Positions 1-9,260 are shown, counted from the stretch's first letter. The stretch: 64,000 nucleotides of DNA from Neckera pumila (GCA_963969595.1 OZ018409.1:25061282-25125281), one strand, 5' to 3'. Notes: a model not told the origin generated them from the sequence alone. Made by a program: numbers and translations.

Positions 1-482
1 TATTAGGGCAAAAAATTTTGGAGAAGAATTTTTTTTCAAATCTTTAAAATATTGGCTTGTCTTTCAATATTTATATTCAAAACTAAGATCATTACAATCA
101 AACAAATATTATAAAAGAAACAGCACAAAGTGTTTAGAATTTGTCTAGTGTTGAAAAGCTTATTATTTAGGAAAAGTGTTGGTGCTCTCATTACTAATTC
201 TTATGGGTTTTTTCACAAATCATTAGAAATCACAGTTTTGACCAATCAAAATAAATTCAAATGTTAAACATAGAAATTGTATTTTTGGTGAATTTTTGGT
301 GAATATTTTCAAAATTCATTTGAAGAGAATCTAAAAACGGTTTTATAATTTCGATAGTAAAATGAAAACTTCAAAAAAGTTATAGAACTTATATTTAATA
401 ACACATTTGGCGAACCTCTTGGGCTTTCAGGAGTTAACCAACCTTGACATCTTCCAACTTTGAGACAGCCTAGAGCCCAATT
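1..482. other. AT-rich intergenic sequence
   Basis: No coding region with gene-like features is visible. From about 433 to 500 the sequence resembles 14378-14446 (both contain the words gagacagc and cccaccgaga), so this is probably repeat-derived. Confidence 0.5.
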
Positions 483-557
483 TAGTCCCACCGAGATGGT
501 GCAATTACAAAGGGTCGCCGGCTCCGTCGCAACGCTTTGTCCACCATCCCAGCTCCA

Positions 558-928
558 TTAGAGCATCCCCACCCGGTTGGAAAAATGCCAGCCAATTTGC
601 AAGCTTGTCAATCCAATTTGCAAACCAAGAAAGAAGGGCACCCCACCCATAGCTTGTTAAGAGGCTATCGCCACCCAATCGGCTACGTCCACAGTCCCGG
701 ATCAAGTCCTTGTTTGTTGGAAAGTGCAAAAGGTGCTTGTCTCATGCAGTTTGCAAGGCGGTTTGCAAGCCGCCCATTGGCTTGCAAAAGAGCCCGGTTT
801 TGCAAGCCACCGGAGGCTTTTGGCCCGGCTTCGTAACAAGTTCATCCATTATGCAAGACGGGTGGGACAATTTTGCAAGCCGGTGGCAACAAGTCATCTG
901 ATTTACAAGACGGGTGGGGATGCTCTTA
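558..928. mobile_element. MITE, TIR TTAGAGCATCCCCACCCG
   Basis: A 371-bp element bounded by inverted TTAGAGCATCCCCACCCG (558-575) and CGGGTGGGGATGCTCTTA (911-928). The word AGCTCC lies just outside both ends, a possible target duplication. Copy 2 of the duplication (around 15375) lacks the element, so it inserted after duplication or was lost there. Related termini occur at 39459-39940 and 37492-37606, and a lone right end lies near 47990. No transposase is encoded. Confidence 0.8.
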
Positions 929-1086
929 CAAGCTCCTTGTCCCGTTCTCCATGGCCAGAGCCCTCCTTTCCCCTTTTTCTCCCTCCCTTTTTCTTTTTCT
1001 CTTTTTGGCAAGTGCTCTGTTGTGTAGAGCAGAGCATCACGTCACAGCTCCTCGTGCTCGACGAGTGGAACAATACCAAGCAATTT

Positions 1087-1201
1087 CAGGTGTTTTTTTT
1101 GAGCGATACATCATCAGGTGGCTTCATGAGGTAGGCTTAAATTTGGAGGGACCTGTGAGCACAGGTCCAAACCTGTCAGACATCGCTCAAAAAAAACCCT
1201 G
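1087..1201. mobile_element. hAT-like MITE with internal palindrome (copy 1)
   Basis: A 115-bp insertion with TIRs CAGGTGTTTTTTTTGAGCGA and the near-reverse complement ending AAAAAAAACCCTG. It is flanked by CCAAGCA on both sides, with a four-base offset on the left. It is missing from the corresponding position of copy 2 (about 15530). The centre holds the inverted repeat GGACCTGTG/CACAGGTCC. A second copy with an 8-bp duplication lies at 45638-45763. Confidence 0.8.
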
Positions 1202-1392
1202 CCAAGCATCACTTCAACCCCCCATGCACCTCACAATCTCACATTGCCCATTGAATTCAATTCAACTCAATACATGGGTTCAATAGGCGCATCCCTGAAA
1301 TGGAGCAACTGCCAATGCCCTCTTACTAGCTTCGTGATCAATCCACCATTCCCGAGAATCGGGTCTCATCACGCACATTGAGTGAGCTCGCC

Positions 1393-1792
1393 ATGGCAAC
1401 GATTCAAGCCAAGCGCGCGTCATTGCCTGCGACCCAATACTCGCAGCTTCATCCAGCTTTGGGCTTCAATCTCTCTCGCAGAATCGCGCTCCCGAGTGAA
1501 TTGGGGAAGCCGAGATTTCGAATTGTGGGCCGAGCGGGAAGCAAAGGGGATTCGTCTTGGGAACAAACAGATTCTCAGCCGATACGTTCACGCAATACTC
1601 GGGATACATTGCGGAGGCGGCCGTGGAGGAAGCGGATCAGCTGGACGAGTACAATGCGCAGAAGATTGCGATCGTGTTCACGCGGCGGCCTTTTCTGCTG
1701 GCGCGACGGTTCAGATTGCGGGGACGCTCGGGTAGTGGGCGGCTGTGAGATATGGCGATACGCTCTTGGGGAAGAAGGACACTAATTTCAAG
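1393..1792 (+). pseudogene. Broken duplicate of ABC1K exon 1
   Basis: This is a near-identical copy of exon 1 of the ABC1K gene at 15732-16136, including its ATG and its splice donor (AAG|GTATGG). Three lesions are visible against the intact copy: a one-base deletion at about 1580 (GCCGATACG for GCCGGATACG), a four-base deletion at about 1711, and a TGG-to-TAG change at 1733-1735. It is 400 nt against 405, so the frame is not restored. No exon 2 or later part of the gene follows; similarity stops inside intron 1. It is a dead fragment and should not be annotated as a protein. Confidence 0.92.
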
Positions 1793-1942
1793 GTATGGCG
1801 AATTCGGGTGGCTGATTTTCTACGTGAATATTATTGTGTGCTGTGGATTCAGTCGAGATACAGTTTTTGACTGTAATTTTTATAAGTAATCCTTTCATGT
1901 CACTGCGGCATATAACGTTCTTTGGATCAGATTTGCTTCAGT

Positions 1943-2102
1943 CGCACTTATCACTGCAGCAACACGAATTAAGCTTGCATTTTCGACCAGCAGATCTACT
2001 GTAAGGCACTGCGGTCTTCACAAAAATAGCCACCAGAGTCGGAGCAGTAACCACTGCAGCACGACTGATCGTACTTGCATCTCACACCATTTCCTCTACA
2101 AG
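1943..2102 (-). pseudogene. Decayed third and fourth knottin units downstream of the peptide gene
   Basis: On the minus strand the sequence continues the ~95-bp periodicity of the upstream peptide gene. One unit (about 2025-2119) keeps the paired-cysteine block in a different frame from the gene, and a more degraded one (about 1945-2020) loses its first cysteine and ends in TGA. The frame change follows a one-base shortening at about 2119-2121 (acaac here against acaaac at the same place in the previous unit). These units were once probably part of one longer multi-domain product, or recently became non-coding. Confidence 0.75.
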
Positions 2103-2525
2103 TCAGTTTGCGGTCGTTACAACATAGCCATCAGACCAGGAGCAGAAACCACTGCAGCACGTCGCATTAAACTTGCATCTCACACCATTTGCTCTGCAAG
2201 TCGGTTTTCGGTCTTTACAAACATAGCCACCAGAGTGGGAGCAGTAATCACTGCAGCAAGACTGATTAACCTTGCATCTCACACCATTTCTTCTACATGT
2301 CAATGCGTTCCCGCCTTCACATAAGAGGCCCGCACTCGAACAGACGGCCTCCCGGAGGCCTGAAATGAAGCGGGCCACGTCGTTGGAGTTCTGCGGAGTC
2401 TGCTCAACATCATCGTCCAGCGCACGCGCCTCCACTGGAACCACCTCCAGCGTCGCGAACGCTAGAACCAACATGACCAACAGCAGGGCCACTGCGGCCA
2501 CTGACCCTTTGCCATGCGTGGCCAT
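2103..2525 (-). CDS. Secreted cysteine-rich knottin-like peptide precursor
   Basis: A 140-residue product. Residues 1-34 look like a signal peptide (charged start, then AVALLLVMLVLAFA). An acidic linker follows to about residue 70. Two cysteine units come next: C77-x6-C84-x5-C90C91-x3-C95-x7-C103, then C110-x6-C117-x5-C123C124-x3-C128. The C-C-CC-C-C order is the inhibitor cystine-knot framework, shared by plant knottin antimicrobial peptides and by some animal peptides; no specific target can be inferred. The sixth cysteine of unit 2 is missing: a one-base deletion falls at its codon and the frame ends eight residues after C128 region as VVTTAN. The gene may be a recent pseudogene, a truncated functional form, or carry an assembly error. 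No intron is seen. A TATA box lies upstream. Confidence 0.75.
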   Translation of the reverse strand: MATHGKGSVAAVALLLVMLVLAFATLEVVPVEARALDDDVEQTPQNSNDVARFISGLREAVCSSAGLLCEGGNALTCRRNGVRCKVNQSCCSDYCSHSGGYVCKDRKPTCRANGVRCKFNATCCSGFCSWSDGYVVTTAN

Positions 2526-2671
2526 CTCGATCTAGACGGGCCGAGGATCGAACAAGACTCCTGAATCGAAATTCAGCACGGAATGATGAGGAGTGGCCGG
2601 GTGGGAATACGTCTAGACCATCAGAAGCTGCGATCCAGGGAAGAACTTACCACTCCACTCCACTCCCAGCT

Positions 2672-2685
2672 CTAAATTTATACGT
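2672..2685 (-). promoter_or_regulatory. Probable TATA box of the knottin gene
   Basis: Read on the minus strand the sequence is CGTATAAATTTAGA, about 150 bp upstream of the ATG at 2525. This is a normal plant distance, leaving a 5' leader of roughly 110-120 nt. Confidence 0.6.
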
Positions 2686-2739
2686 TGGGAATTTGGGAAC
2701 CTCACTTGCATGCAAGTTGCCACAACTTCATAGACTTGC

Positions 2740-3035
2740 CCGATGCCCGATGCCACTTGGCAGATTCAGCTTTCATGCACTTCCACGAGATGTGTGTGGG
2801 ATTCTTCACGTCAACAAATAATGGCAATGTCTCACACCAATGAAAGTATCTTAAGTTTAATTACACAATGAATGTGAATATTGACACCACAGCCGGGGTA
2901 AGTTTGTTGTTGGCAGATTGTTGTTGGATGAGTTTGTTGCGGGCAGATGCCGGATCATGCCACTAAGCAGATTCAGATTTCATGCACTTAACACGAGTGG
3001 GTGTGGGATGCTTTACATCAACAAATAACTACTGT
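2740..3035. repeat. Duplicated ~85-bp segment upstream of the knottin gene
   Basis: Segments at about 2745-2825 and 2945-3030 share gcagattcag, tttcatgcactt, acgag, gtgtggga and acatcaacaaataa-type words in the same order, about 200 bp apart. Both lie upstream of the peptide gene, so they may be a duplicated promoter module or a small repeat. Confidence 0.65.
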
Positions 3036-3466
3036 AGCGAAAATGAAAATTGTGTAGGCTCAGATTACTGGTGTTGGGTTCATCCTGGAAGCAGCTGTTT
3101 TATTCTGATTGACTAACCTAAATTTTTAGATTTCATGGCCTAATTCTTGGATCTGCTGACAAATGCCCACATGCATTGCTTTGCAGCTGATCACCATTCC
3201 ATACGGAGGTTTTGTCCAAATCGTCTAAACGCCGATTTGGTTATTATCACTTATTCCTACGACAGAAACAATCCCGGCGCATCACTATTAATTACCAGCT
3301 CCCTGTGGCCTTCAAGCGAAGAAATTCGGTGTAAGGAAACAGTAGTTTGAGTTGCACTGTATTGGACTTCCGGATCATTGCAACGTTGACCCAATAAGGA
3401 GCTTTCAGGAAGTAGTTCTCAATCTACCAGGACAACTTGAAGGATCCGATCCTTTCCAATATTATT
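3036..3466. other. Intergenic, nothing recognised
   Basis: No gene, RNA or clear repeat is visible. The short open frames lack any family signature. Confidence 0.4.
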
Positions 3467-3847
3467 AGTGTGCCCTGTGCCATTGCCACAGCCAAAAATC
3501 ATTTTTTTATTTTTTTATTGATATAAAAACTTCAAAATTCAATAACTATCCCACCATCATTCCAAACGCCACAAAGCAAAGCCCTTCTACCCCTCCTTGC
3601 CAAGAGCTTTCCAACGGTACCAAGAATGCAACCAAAATAAAAATAAGAGTAATTTTCTAATTTTTTGATTCATAAATACTTTGAAATTCAATAACTTCCA
3701 CACCGTAGCTCCAAACGCCACAAAACCAAGCCTATGCACCCCTCCTTGCCGAGCCCTTTCCAACAGTACCAAGCCCACCCTAGGGGACACACGGTCCGGG
3801 AGATCTCAACATAACAAAACAAACAAATAGTCAAACTTAAGGTATGG
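3467..3847 (+). repeat. Dimeric repeat family, copy a
   Basis: Two related halves of about 170 bp each carry aattttctaatttt, then gaaattcaata, then tccaaacgccacaaa, then a cccctccttgcc block, then gctttccaa. The element starts with TGTGCCCTGTGCCATTGCC and ends with an (AACA)n tract followed by CTTAAGGTATGGA. Other copies: 3908-4311, 7463-7734, 8108-8510 and 38483-38876; single halves at 33130-33340 and 33368-33598. Confidence 0.8.
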
Positions 3848-3907
3848 AATCTTTTGTTGTGGTTGCTGCATTAGTGTTGTTAAACATTGCTTACCTGTTT
3901 CTTTCAA

Positions 3908-4311
3908 GTGTGCCCTACGCCATTGCCACATCCAAAACAAAATAAAAGTAACTTTTTAATTTTTTAATGTATAAACAAATTTAAAACTCAATAACTTTCA
4001 CACTGTAGCTCCAAACGCCACGAAACCAAGCTCATCCACCCCTCCTTGCCAAGAGCTTTTCAACGGTACCACAAAGGCAACGAAAATCAAAGTAAAAGTA
4101 ACTTTCTAATTTTTTGACCTGTAAATGCTTCAAAATTCAATAACTTCCGCATCATAGCTCCAAACACCACGAAACCAAGTCCATGCACCCCTCCTCGTTG
4201 AGGGCTTTTTGTCAATACAAAGCATGCCACCAGGGGACGCATGGTCTGGGAGATCTCCCCGTAACATAACATAACATAACATAACAAAACAAAACAAAAC
4301 AAAACAATACT
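3908..4311 (+). repeat. Dimeric repeat family, copy b, with (ATAAC)n/(AAAAC)n tail
   Basis: Same dimeric layout as copy a: start TGTGCCCTACGCCATTGCC, two halves, then an expanded tail of ATAAC and AAAAC units from about 4257 to 4311. The tail appears to be a variable simple-repeat end of the element. Confidence 0.8.
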
Positions 4312-5580
4312 TTTCTGGAACATCCCTGAAACTTCAAGGCACTACCTTGATTCTCATTTCATTTTTTTGAATCATTCTTTGTGCTTGGAGTTTAACTATT
4401 TGTTGCACCCACTTTGTGAGATAGCTACTAGTTCAATATTACAGCAGAGTCATTCTTCAAAATGCTGTATACCATGGAACTACAGATACAAACAAGGCTG
4501 TGGTCTTATAAGTTGACAGCAAGCACATATAGCCACAACATACATAAGCCACATGTTTCAATCAGTATTTCTTTGATTGATAAAAATCCATGAGTCTATA
4601 CTCTACCAACTGACGGGAGTATTAAAAGGAATCAGTTTTAACCATCTAACTTTCTAATTCATTCAAGTCCCGCACCATGATCGTGTGTGCGTGTGTGTCG
4701 ATACCAAATCAAGCCATCAATGAAATCAAGAATACAGAGTGTCATTTTAAATGGAGAAGTTATGCTTGTTATCGTCCAAGCTTGAAATAAGACATCTAAC
4801 TACTTTCTTAATCCTATAGGAATCAAAAAAGTACAAGATTACGAGCAACATCTTGTCTTGCAAAAGTGATTTCGGAGTGCTTCAAGAAGCCATGGACCTC
4901 ACCTGTGCCCATCCCAACAACCAAACAAGTCAATGAGAGGTTAGTGAGGTACAGCAGGTGTCTGCAGTCCATGAGCGCTTGCTATCGCTGTCACAAGAAG
5001 AAAACCTACATCCAATATGCAAAACAATTTTCCACAAATGATTCAACTACTTCAAAACCTGATGATTAGTAGAACTCTGCGCCATATTGTGTAAGGGAGC
5101 TATGCACTTGGCAAACCACCACCAGCAACTTTGTAAACACTATTGGAATTTTGCACTTAGAGATGGCTCCAACGCAGCCTAAACTCCACAGCATGAGCAA
5201 CTAACAAGAATGGAGGAAAGAGGGAGCAAAAACTTTCAGTCCTCTAATTTCTTCTCACCCTATTCAAAAACCCAATTAGGGCATGAATTCGTCAGAGCAA
5301 ACAAACAAACAAACAAACATACATACATACATTATAGAAAATTTCAACCCATTTCAGGGCCATTGGAAGTTGACATGCCATGCTATTTTTTGCATGGCCT
5401 CTCAACTTCCAAACTGGTGAGCAATCACAATCTCTGACTGCTCACCGGAGCAATCAATTTTGGCAAAAAAATTTTTTTTTTTTTTTTATTCAAAATTTTT
5501 GGTTCTTGCGCCATTGTTGCTGCAGTTTCAACAGGGCGGAAATAGGGGAAAAAACAAGTTTTTTTGCAAAATAAAAGCAA
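4312..5580. other. Intergenic with short simple repeats
   Basis: No gene recognised. A GTGTGT run lies near 4683, an (AAAC)n(ATAC)n run at about 5299-5332 and a poly-T run at about 5470-5487. Confidence 0.5.
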
Positions 5581-5585
5581 ATTTC

Positions 5586-5756
5586 AAGGTAGCTTGAAGG
5601 GTTGTAAGGCAGTCCTCTAGAGGCCTAAAATTTCCTCTAATGACAAATATACAAATATATGTACAAACAAACATACGTACATACAAACATACATACAAAC
5701 AAACATTAGAGTAAAAATTTTAGGCCTTTGGAGGGCTACTCCACAGCCCTTTGAGG
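5586..5756. repeat. Foldback with a microsatellite core
   Basis: The left arm contains AGGCCTAAAATTTCCTCTAA and the right arm its near-reverse complement (CATTAGAGTAAAAATTTTAGGCCT). The outer parts (TAGCTTGAAGGGTTGTAAGG and CAGCCCTTTGAGGTAGC) also pair. The loop is AAAC/ATAC simple repeat. Related half-arms appear near 5815-5845 and 9415-9510. Confidence 0.65.
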
Positions 5757-6274
5757 TAGCTCACCGCAGCAGTTAACTAGAGTGACAGACCAAGCTTTTT
5801 AATAGCTTGGTTTGTCACTCCGGAGGGCTGATATTTCTTCTAATGCAAACATATATATATATATACATACATACATACAAACATACAAATATAAGGTATG
5901 GATTGCAATGCTTCACACCCATGCTTTACTCCTCGACCCATTAGTTAAATGAAGTCATAGTTTTTCAATGGTCTAATACCACAGTTGGCACATTCATTTT
6001 TATAATATTCCACGCATAGTGTGTAGGTTGCAAGGAACTTCCAAGAACATAGTTCTTGCACGTCCAATTCAAAATCGCCAAACCCTAGCACACGATTTGG
6101 GAGCGATCGAGATCATCTACAAGTTATAGTGTTCAAGTTACAATGTTCAGATGCGAAGGATAGCAATGGCGGTTTTAAGTAATACACACAAACAGGCAAC
6201 ATTACGTAACAGTGCACAAATTCTATGGAAATCTTCAATTTCCAAAAATTCAACTGCTACGGGAAAGCAGGCTA
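5757..6274. other. Intergenic with AT/ACAT microsatellite
   Basis: An (AT)n(ACAT)n tract lies at about 5849-5882. The word ataaggtatgga at about 5891 matches the tail end of the dimeric repeat family. No gene is visible. Confidence 0.5.
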
Positions 6275-6528
6275 CACTAAAAATGATATTTAGTGTTGGC
6301 AACACTAATTACGAACCTTGACACTAAATATCATAAGTAAGTAACACTAAATCTAATTTCTAACACTAAATATGCTCTATGGTAAATCTGAAATCTGAAA
6401 AGGTTTACATTTAGTGTTAGAACATGTTAAAAAAATGAACTAAATCTGCTACAATTCAGATTTAGTGTTGTAACTGGTAGGGGGATAAAACACTAAATGT
6501 CATACTACACTAAATATCATTTTTAGTG
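6275..6528. mobile_element. MITE/foldback with CACTA termini and TA flanks
   Basis: The ends are CACTAAAAATGATATTTAGTG (6275-6295) and CACTAAATATCATTTTTAGTG (6508-6528), inverted copies of each other. TA lies just outside each end. The word ACACTAAA or its complement recurs about ten times inside the 254 bp. CACTA superfamily elements make 3-bp duplications, so TA flanks would instead fit a Tc1/mariner-like MITE. Confidence 0.75.
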
Positions 6529-6639
6529 TACTGTAGTTCTTTGCGATTCCTCCAGTAATTTCGAAATATCATCGCTCTTATAGTCAAATACATCAGCTTC
6601 CAGCTAGGATTGGCGGCCGTTTGGTAAAGAGCGTGCCTG

Positions 6640-7125
6640 CATTAGGAAAAATGGCAACCCTCAAAGGGGCTGCTTCCCTTTGAGGAGTTCCCCTCAGAGA
6701 GGTGCAGCCCCTTTGAGGGGAACGCCTTTGTTTTCGAACAGGGGGGTTCATTTTTAAAATTTTTAAAAATTCATAATAATAATATAATAATAATATAATA
6801 TTATAATTAAAACTAAAATAATACAAATAATACAAATTAATAATAAAATAATAATAAAATAATTAAAATAATAATAAAATAATTAAAATAATAATAAAAT
6901 AATTAAAATAATTAAAATAATAATAAAATAATTAAAATAATAATAAAATAATTAAAATAAACTAATTCTCAAATTAGGAAGCTGATGTGGTCGCCATGAT
7001 GCCAAATCAGATTCCAAAAAAAAATAAAAAAAATTTAAATTAACTATTTTTATGTTTTTTTAAATATTAAAATAAGGTTCAGTGCCAATGTCGGGCGCTG
7101 TCCAAGCTCTCCTGTTCGCTAGAGG

Positions 7126-7183
<58 letters not shown>

Positions 7184-7280
7184 TTCTTTCTTTCTTTATT
7201 GAAAAAAAAAAAAAAATCAGTTGCCGTTCCCTCGTTCCCCTCACTCACAGCACCTTTGAGGGCTCCAATTCTTCCTAATG
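6640..7280. mobile_element. TIR element (CATTAGGAA type) with long simple repeats inside
   Basis: CATTAGGAAAAATGGCAACC at 6640 is mirrored by the end at 7280 (TTCTTCCTAATG); pairing continues through CCCTCAAAGG, about 33 bp in all. Inside are a second small stem around 6660-6735, an (AATAATAAAATAATT)n tract at about 6774-6960, and a T run of about 50 bases near 7131-7180. No transposase is present. The CATTAG ends resemble the 251-305 bp family at 32397, 35878 and 49658. Confidence 0.7.
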
Positions 7281-7462
7281 AGTGGAGACACCACAACAAA
7301 TTGTGAGGTAAGAGCACCTCCTAAGAGCAAATATAACACCAGGTGGAAATGGGCCTTAATTTACATCAATAAATATTGGTACTAATTTGAAGATTGAAGG
7401 ACAGGATTTTGTAAAATGTCTGACAATATTAAACGGAGTCTCTCAGTCTCTTCAAAAAAACT

Positions 7463-7734
7463 AGTGTAGCCCTGTGCCGTTGCCACAGCCAAAATCATAA
7501 TAAAAATGATTTTCTAATTTTCTTTGAAATTTGATATCTTTCACACCGTCATTCCAAACACCACAAAACAAAGCCTGTGCGCCCCTCCTTGCCAAGAGCT
7601 TTCCAATGGTACCAAGCATGCGGCCGGGATCAAAGTAAAAGTAATTTTCTAATTTTTTGATTCTATAAATACTTCAAAATTCAATAACTTCTGCACCTTA
7701 GCTCCAAACGCCACAAAACCAAGCCTGTGCACCG
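7463..7734 (+). repeat. Dimeric repeat family, copy c (3' truncated)
   Basis: It starts at TGTAGCCCTGTGCCGTTGCC and runs through both halves but stops at CCTGTGCACC. It is followed by a 7737-7900 tract of GATAAA/GTAAAA simple repeat in place of the usual tail. Confidence 0.75.
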
Positions 7735-8107
7735 TGAAAGTAAAAAATAAGATAAAATAAAAGATAAGATAAAGTAAAAAATAAGATAAAGTAAAAGATA
7801 GAATAAAATAAAAGTCAATGTAATGTAAAAGACAATATGAAGTAAAAGATATATAATAAATAAACAAATATATAATAAATAAGCAAAGAATAAGGAATAA
7901 GCAAAGCATAAGCTATCAATAAAAGGGATATGCCAAAGAATCGAACAAAACATCTCTTTTCATAAAGAGCTTTCAAATGATACCATAAATATGACCAATT
8001 GACTCATGGTTCAAAGTATACATAATTTAGCATAATTTAGTCATTTTTAAGATCCAAAAATAACTCAAAAATATATAACTTTCACATCGCAAGTTCAAAG
8101 GTAATGT
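7735..8107. repeat. Purine-rich simple repeat and AT-rich sequence
   Basis: Degenerate GATAAAATAAAA-type repeat covers about 7737-7900. The remainder to 8107 is AT-rich with no gene. Confidence 0.6.
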
Positions 8108-8510
8108 AGTGTACCCTGTGATGCCATTGCCATAGCCAAATTCATAGTAAAAATAATTTTCTAATTTTCTAATTCATAATAAAAACCATGAAGTTCAATA
8201 TTTTTCACACCGTCACTCCAAATGCCAAGAAACAAAACCCGTCCACCCCTCCTCACTAAGAGCTTTCCAACGGTACCAAGAATGCCACCAAAATCAAAGT
8301 AAAAGTAATTTTCTAATTTTTTGATCCAATAAATACTTTGAAATTCAATAGTTTTCTCACCGTGGGTCCAAATGCCACGAAATGAAGCCCGTGCACCCCT
8401 ACTCACCAAGAGCTTTCCGATAGTACTAAGCACGCGGCCAGGGGATGCACGGTCCGAGAGATTTCAACGTAATAAAACAAACAAAACAAACAAACAAACT
8501 TAAGGTATGG
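8108..8510 (+). repeat. Dimeric repeat family, copy d
   Basis: Complete dimer from TGTACCCTGTGATGCC to the (AAAC)n tail and CTTAAGGTATGG. Both halves carry the conserved cacc-cctcc and agctttcc blocks. Confidence 0.8.
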
Positions 8511-8599
8511 ATGGTGTGTGGTTTTCTTTTATGTCACCTCATGGCTCATGTTGATTCAAACTTGCCCCTAATACTTTTCATGTGGTGGTGTGTGGGTTT

Positions 8600-9260
8600 T
8601 GGGCTGGGGTGAATTGACCCCTCACTTGTCCCCTGGGGAAAACACTGGAAATTTTTTATTTTCCTCCCATGAAGTTTTTTGCAAATTCTGAATTTATAAG
8701 GTAGAGCCACCCATAACCGACCAAATAAAGAATTCCAACATGATTTGGAGTTGTGCAGGCAAAATAAATATTTTTCAGAGGTACATCGATAGAAATGACA
8801 AGGATTGCAAAAAATTTGGTAATTTTATCGCTTGAACTAAAATTATTAGGAATTTTGGAAGGCAAAAAGTGCTCCGGACCCATGGCCAACGTCTAGACTC
8901 TTTTAATGCCGATCATTCAATAACTTTTTTCCTAATCATTATTTCCTACTTTCTTTCTCACAACTTGGGACATGTATCATATACTCCCAAAATTAGTATT
9001 TATTAGTCCAACCTTGAAAAGGAAAAGGAAATCATTCTAAGCTTGGTCAAATATACGTGCACCTATAAGACGGGAATGGGTCACTGATCAAGAATGGGTG
9101 GCTCTACCTTATTTGCAATCAAATCCAAATTAACTAATTAGAGAGTGTTTAGAGAATAGAATTAATACGGCCCAAAATAGGGCTTTTTATTAATTGCACC
9201 CTTAAATGGACTCCGGGAAGACAAGCGAGGGGGCCAGTTCACTCCAACCTGGTTTTGACT
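8600..9260. repeat. ~220-bp repeat unit split by a MITE
   Basis: 8600-8698 and 9110-9260 together reconstitute the repeat also seen at about 14448-14672, 14646-14900 and 31990-32205. Shared words are gaaaacact, tttgcaaattctgaatt, tttgcaatca and aaaatagggct. The interruption is the element at 8699-9109. Confidence 0.75.
8699..9109. mobile_element. AGGTAGA MITE, copy 1
   Basis: Ends AGGTAGAGCCACCC and GGGTGGCTCTACCT with TA on both outer sides. Uninterrupted host repeats read TTCATATTTGC at this point, containing a single TA, so a TA duplication is supported. Other copies: 14940-15320, 37974-38368 and 44216-45556. Confidence 0.85.

Larger units (their letters stand above)
483..1942 (+). repeat. 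Segmental duplication of the ABC1K gene start (copy 1)
   Basis: This block matches 14884-16287 (copy 2) in the same orientation about 14 kb away. Similarity starts upstream of the coding exon and ends about 140 bp into ABC1K intron 1. Two insertions in copy 1 (558-928 and 1087-1201) are absent from copy 2, and one in copy 2 (14940-15320) is absent from copy 1. Outside these the copies differ by scattered substitutions and small indels. The right breakpoint at about 1943 lies against the decayed end of the knottin repeat array. Confidence 0.9.

Noticed and set aside
724..1286. Open frames in copy 1 (136 and 137 codons)
   Set aside because: They span the junctions of two MITEs with the duplicated leader and encode nothing recognisable.
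5299..5332. Possible CRISPR-like direct repeats
   Set aside because: These are AAAC/ATAC microsatellites without spacers, in a plant genome.
6275..6295. CACTA (En/Spm) superfamily assignment for the 254-bp element
   Set aside because: The flanks show TA rather than a 3-bp duplication, so the CACTA end may be coincidental.
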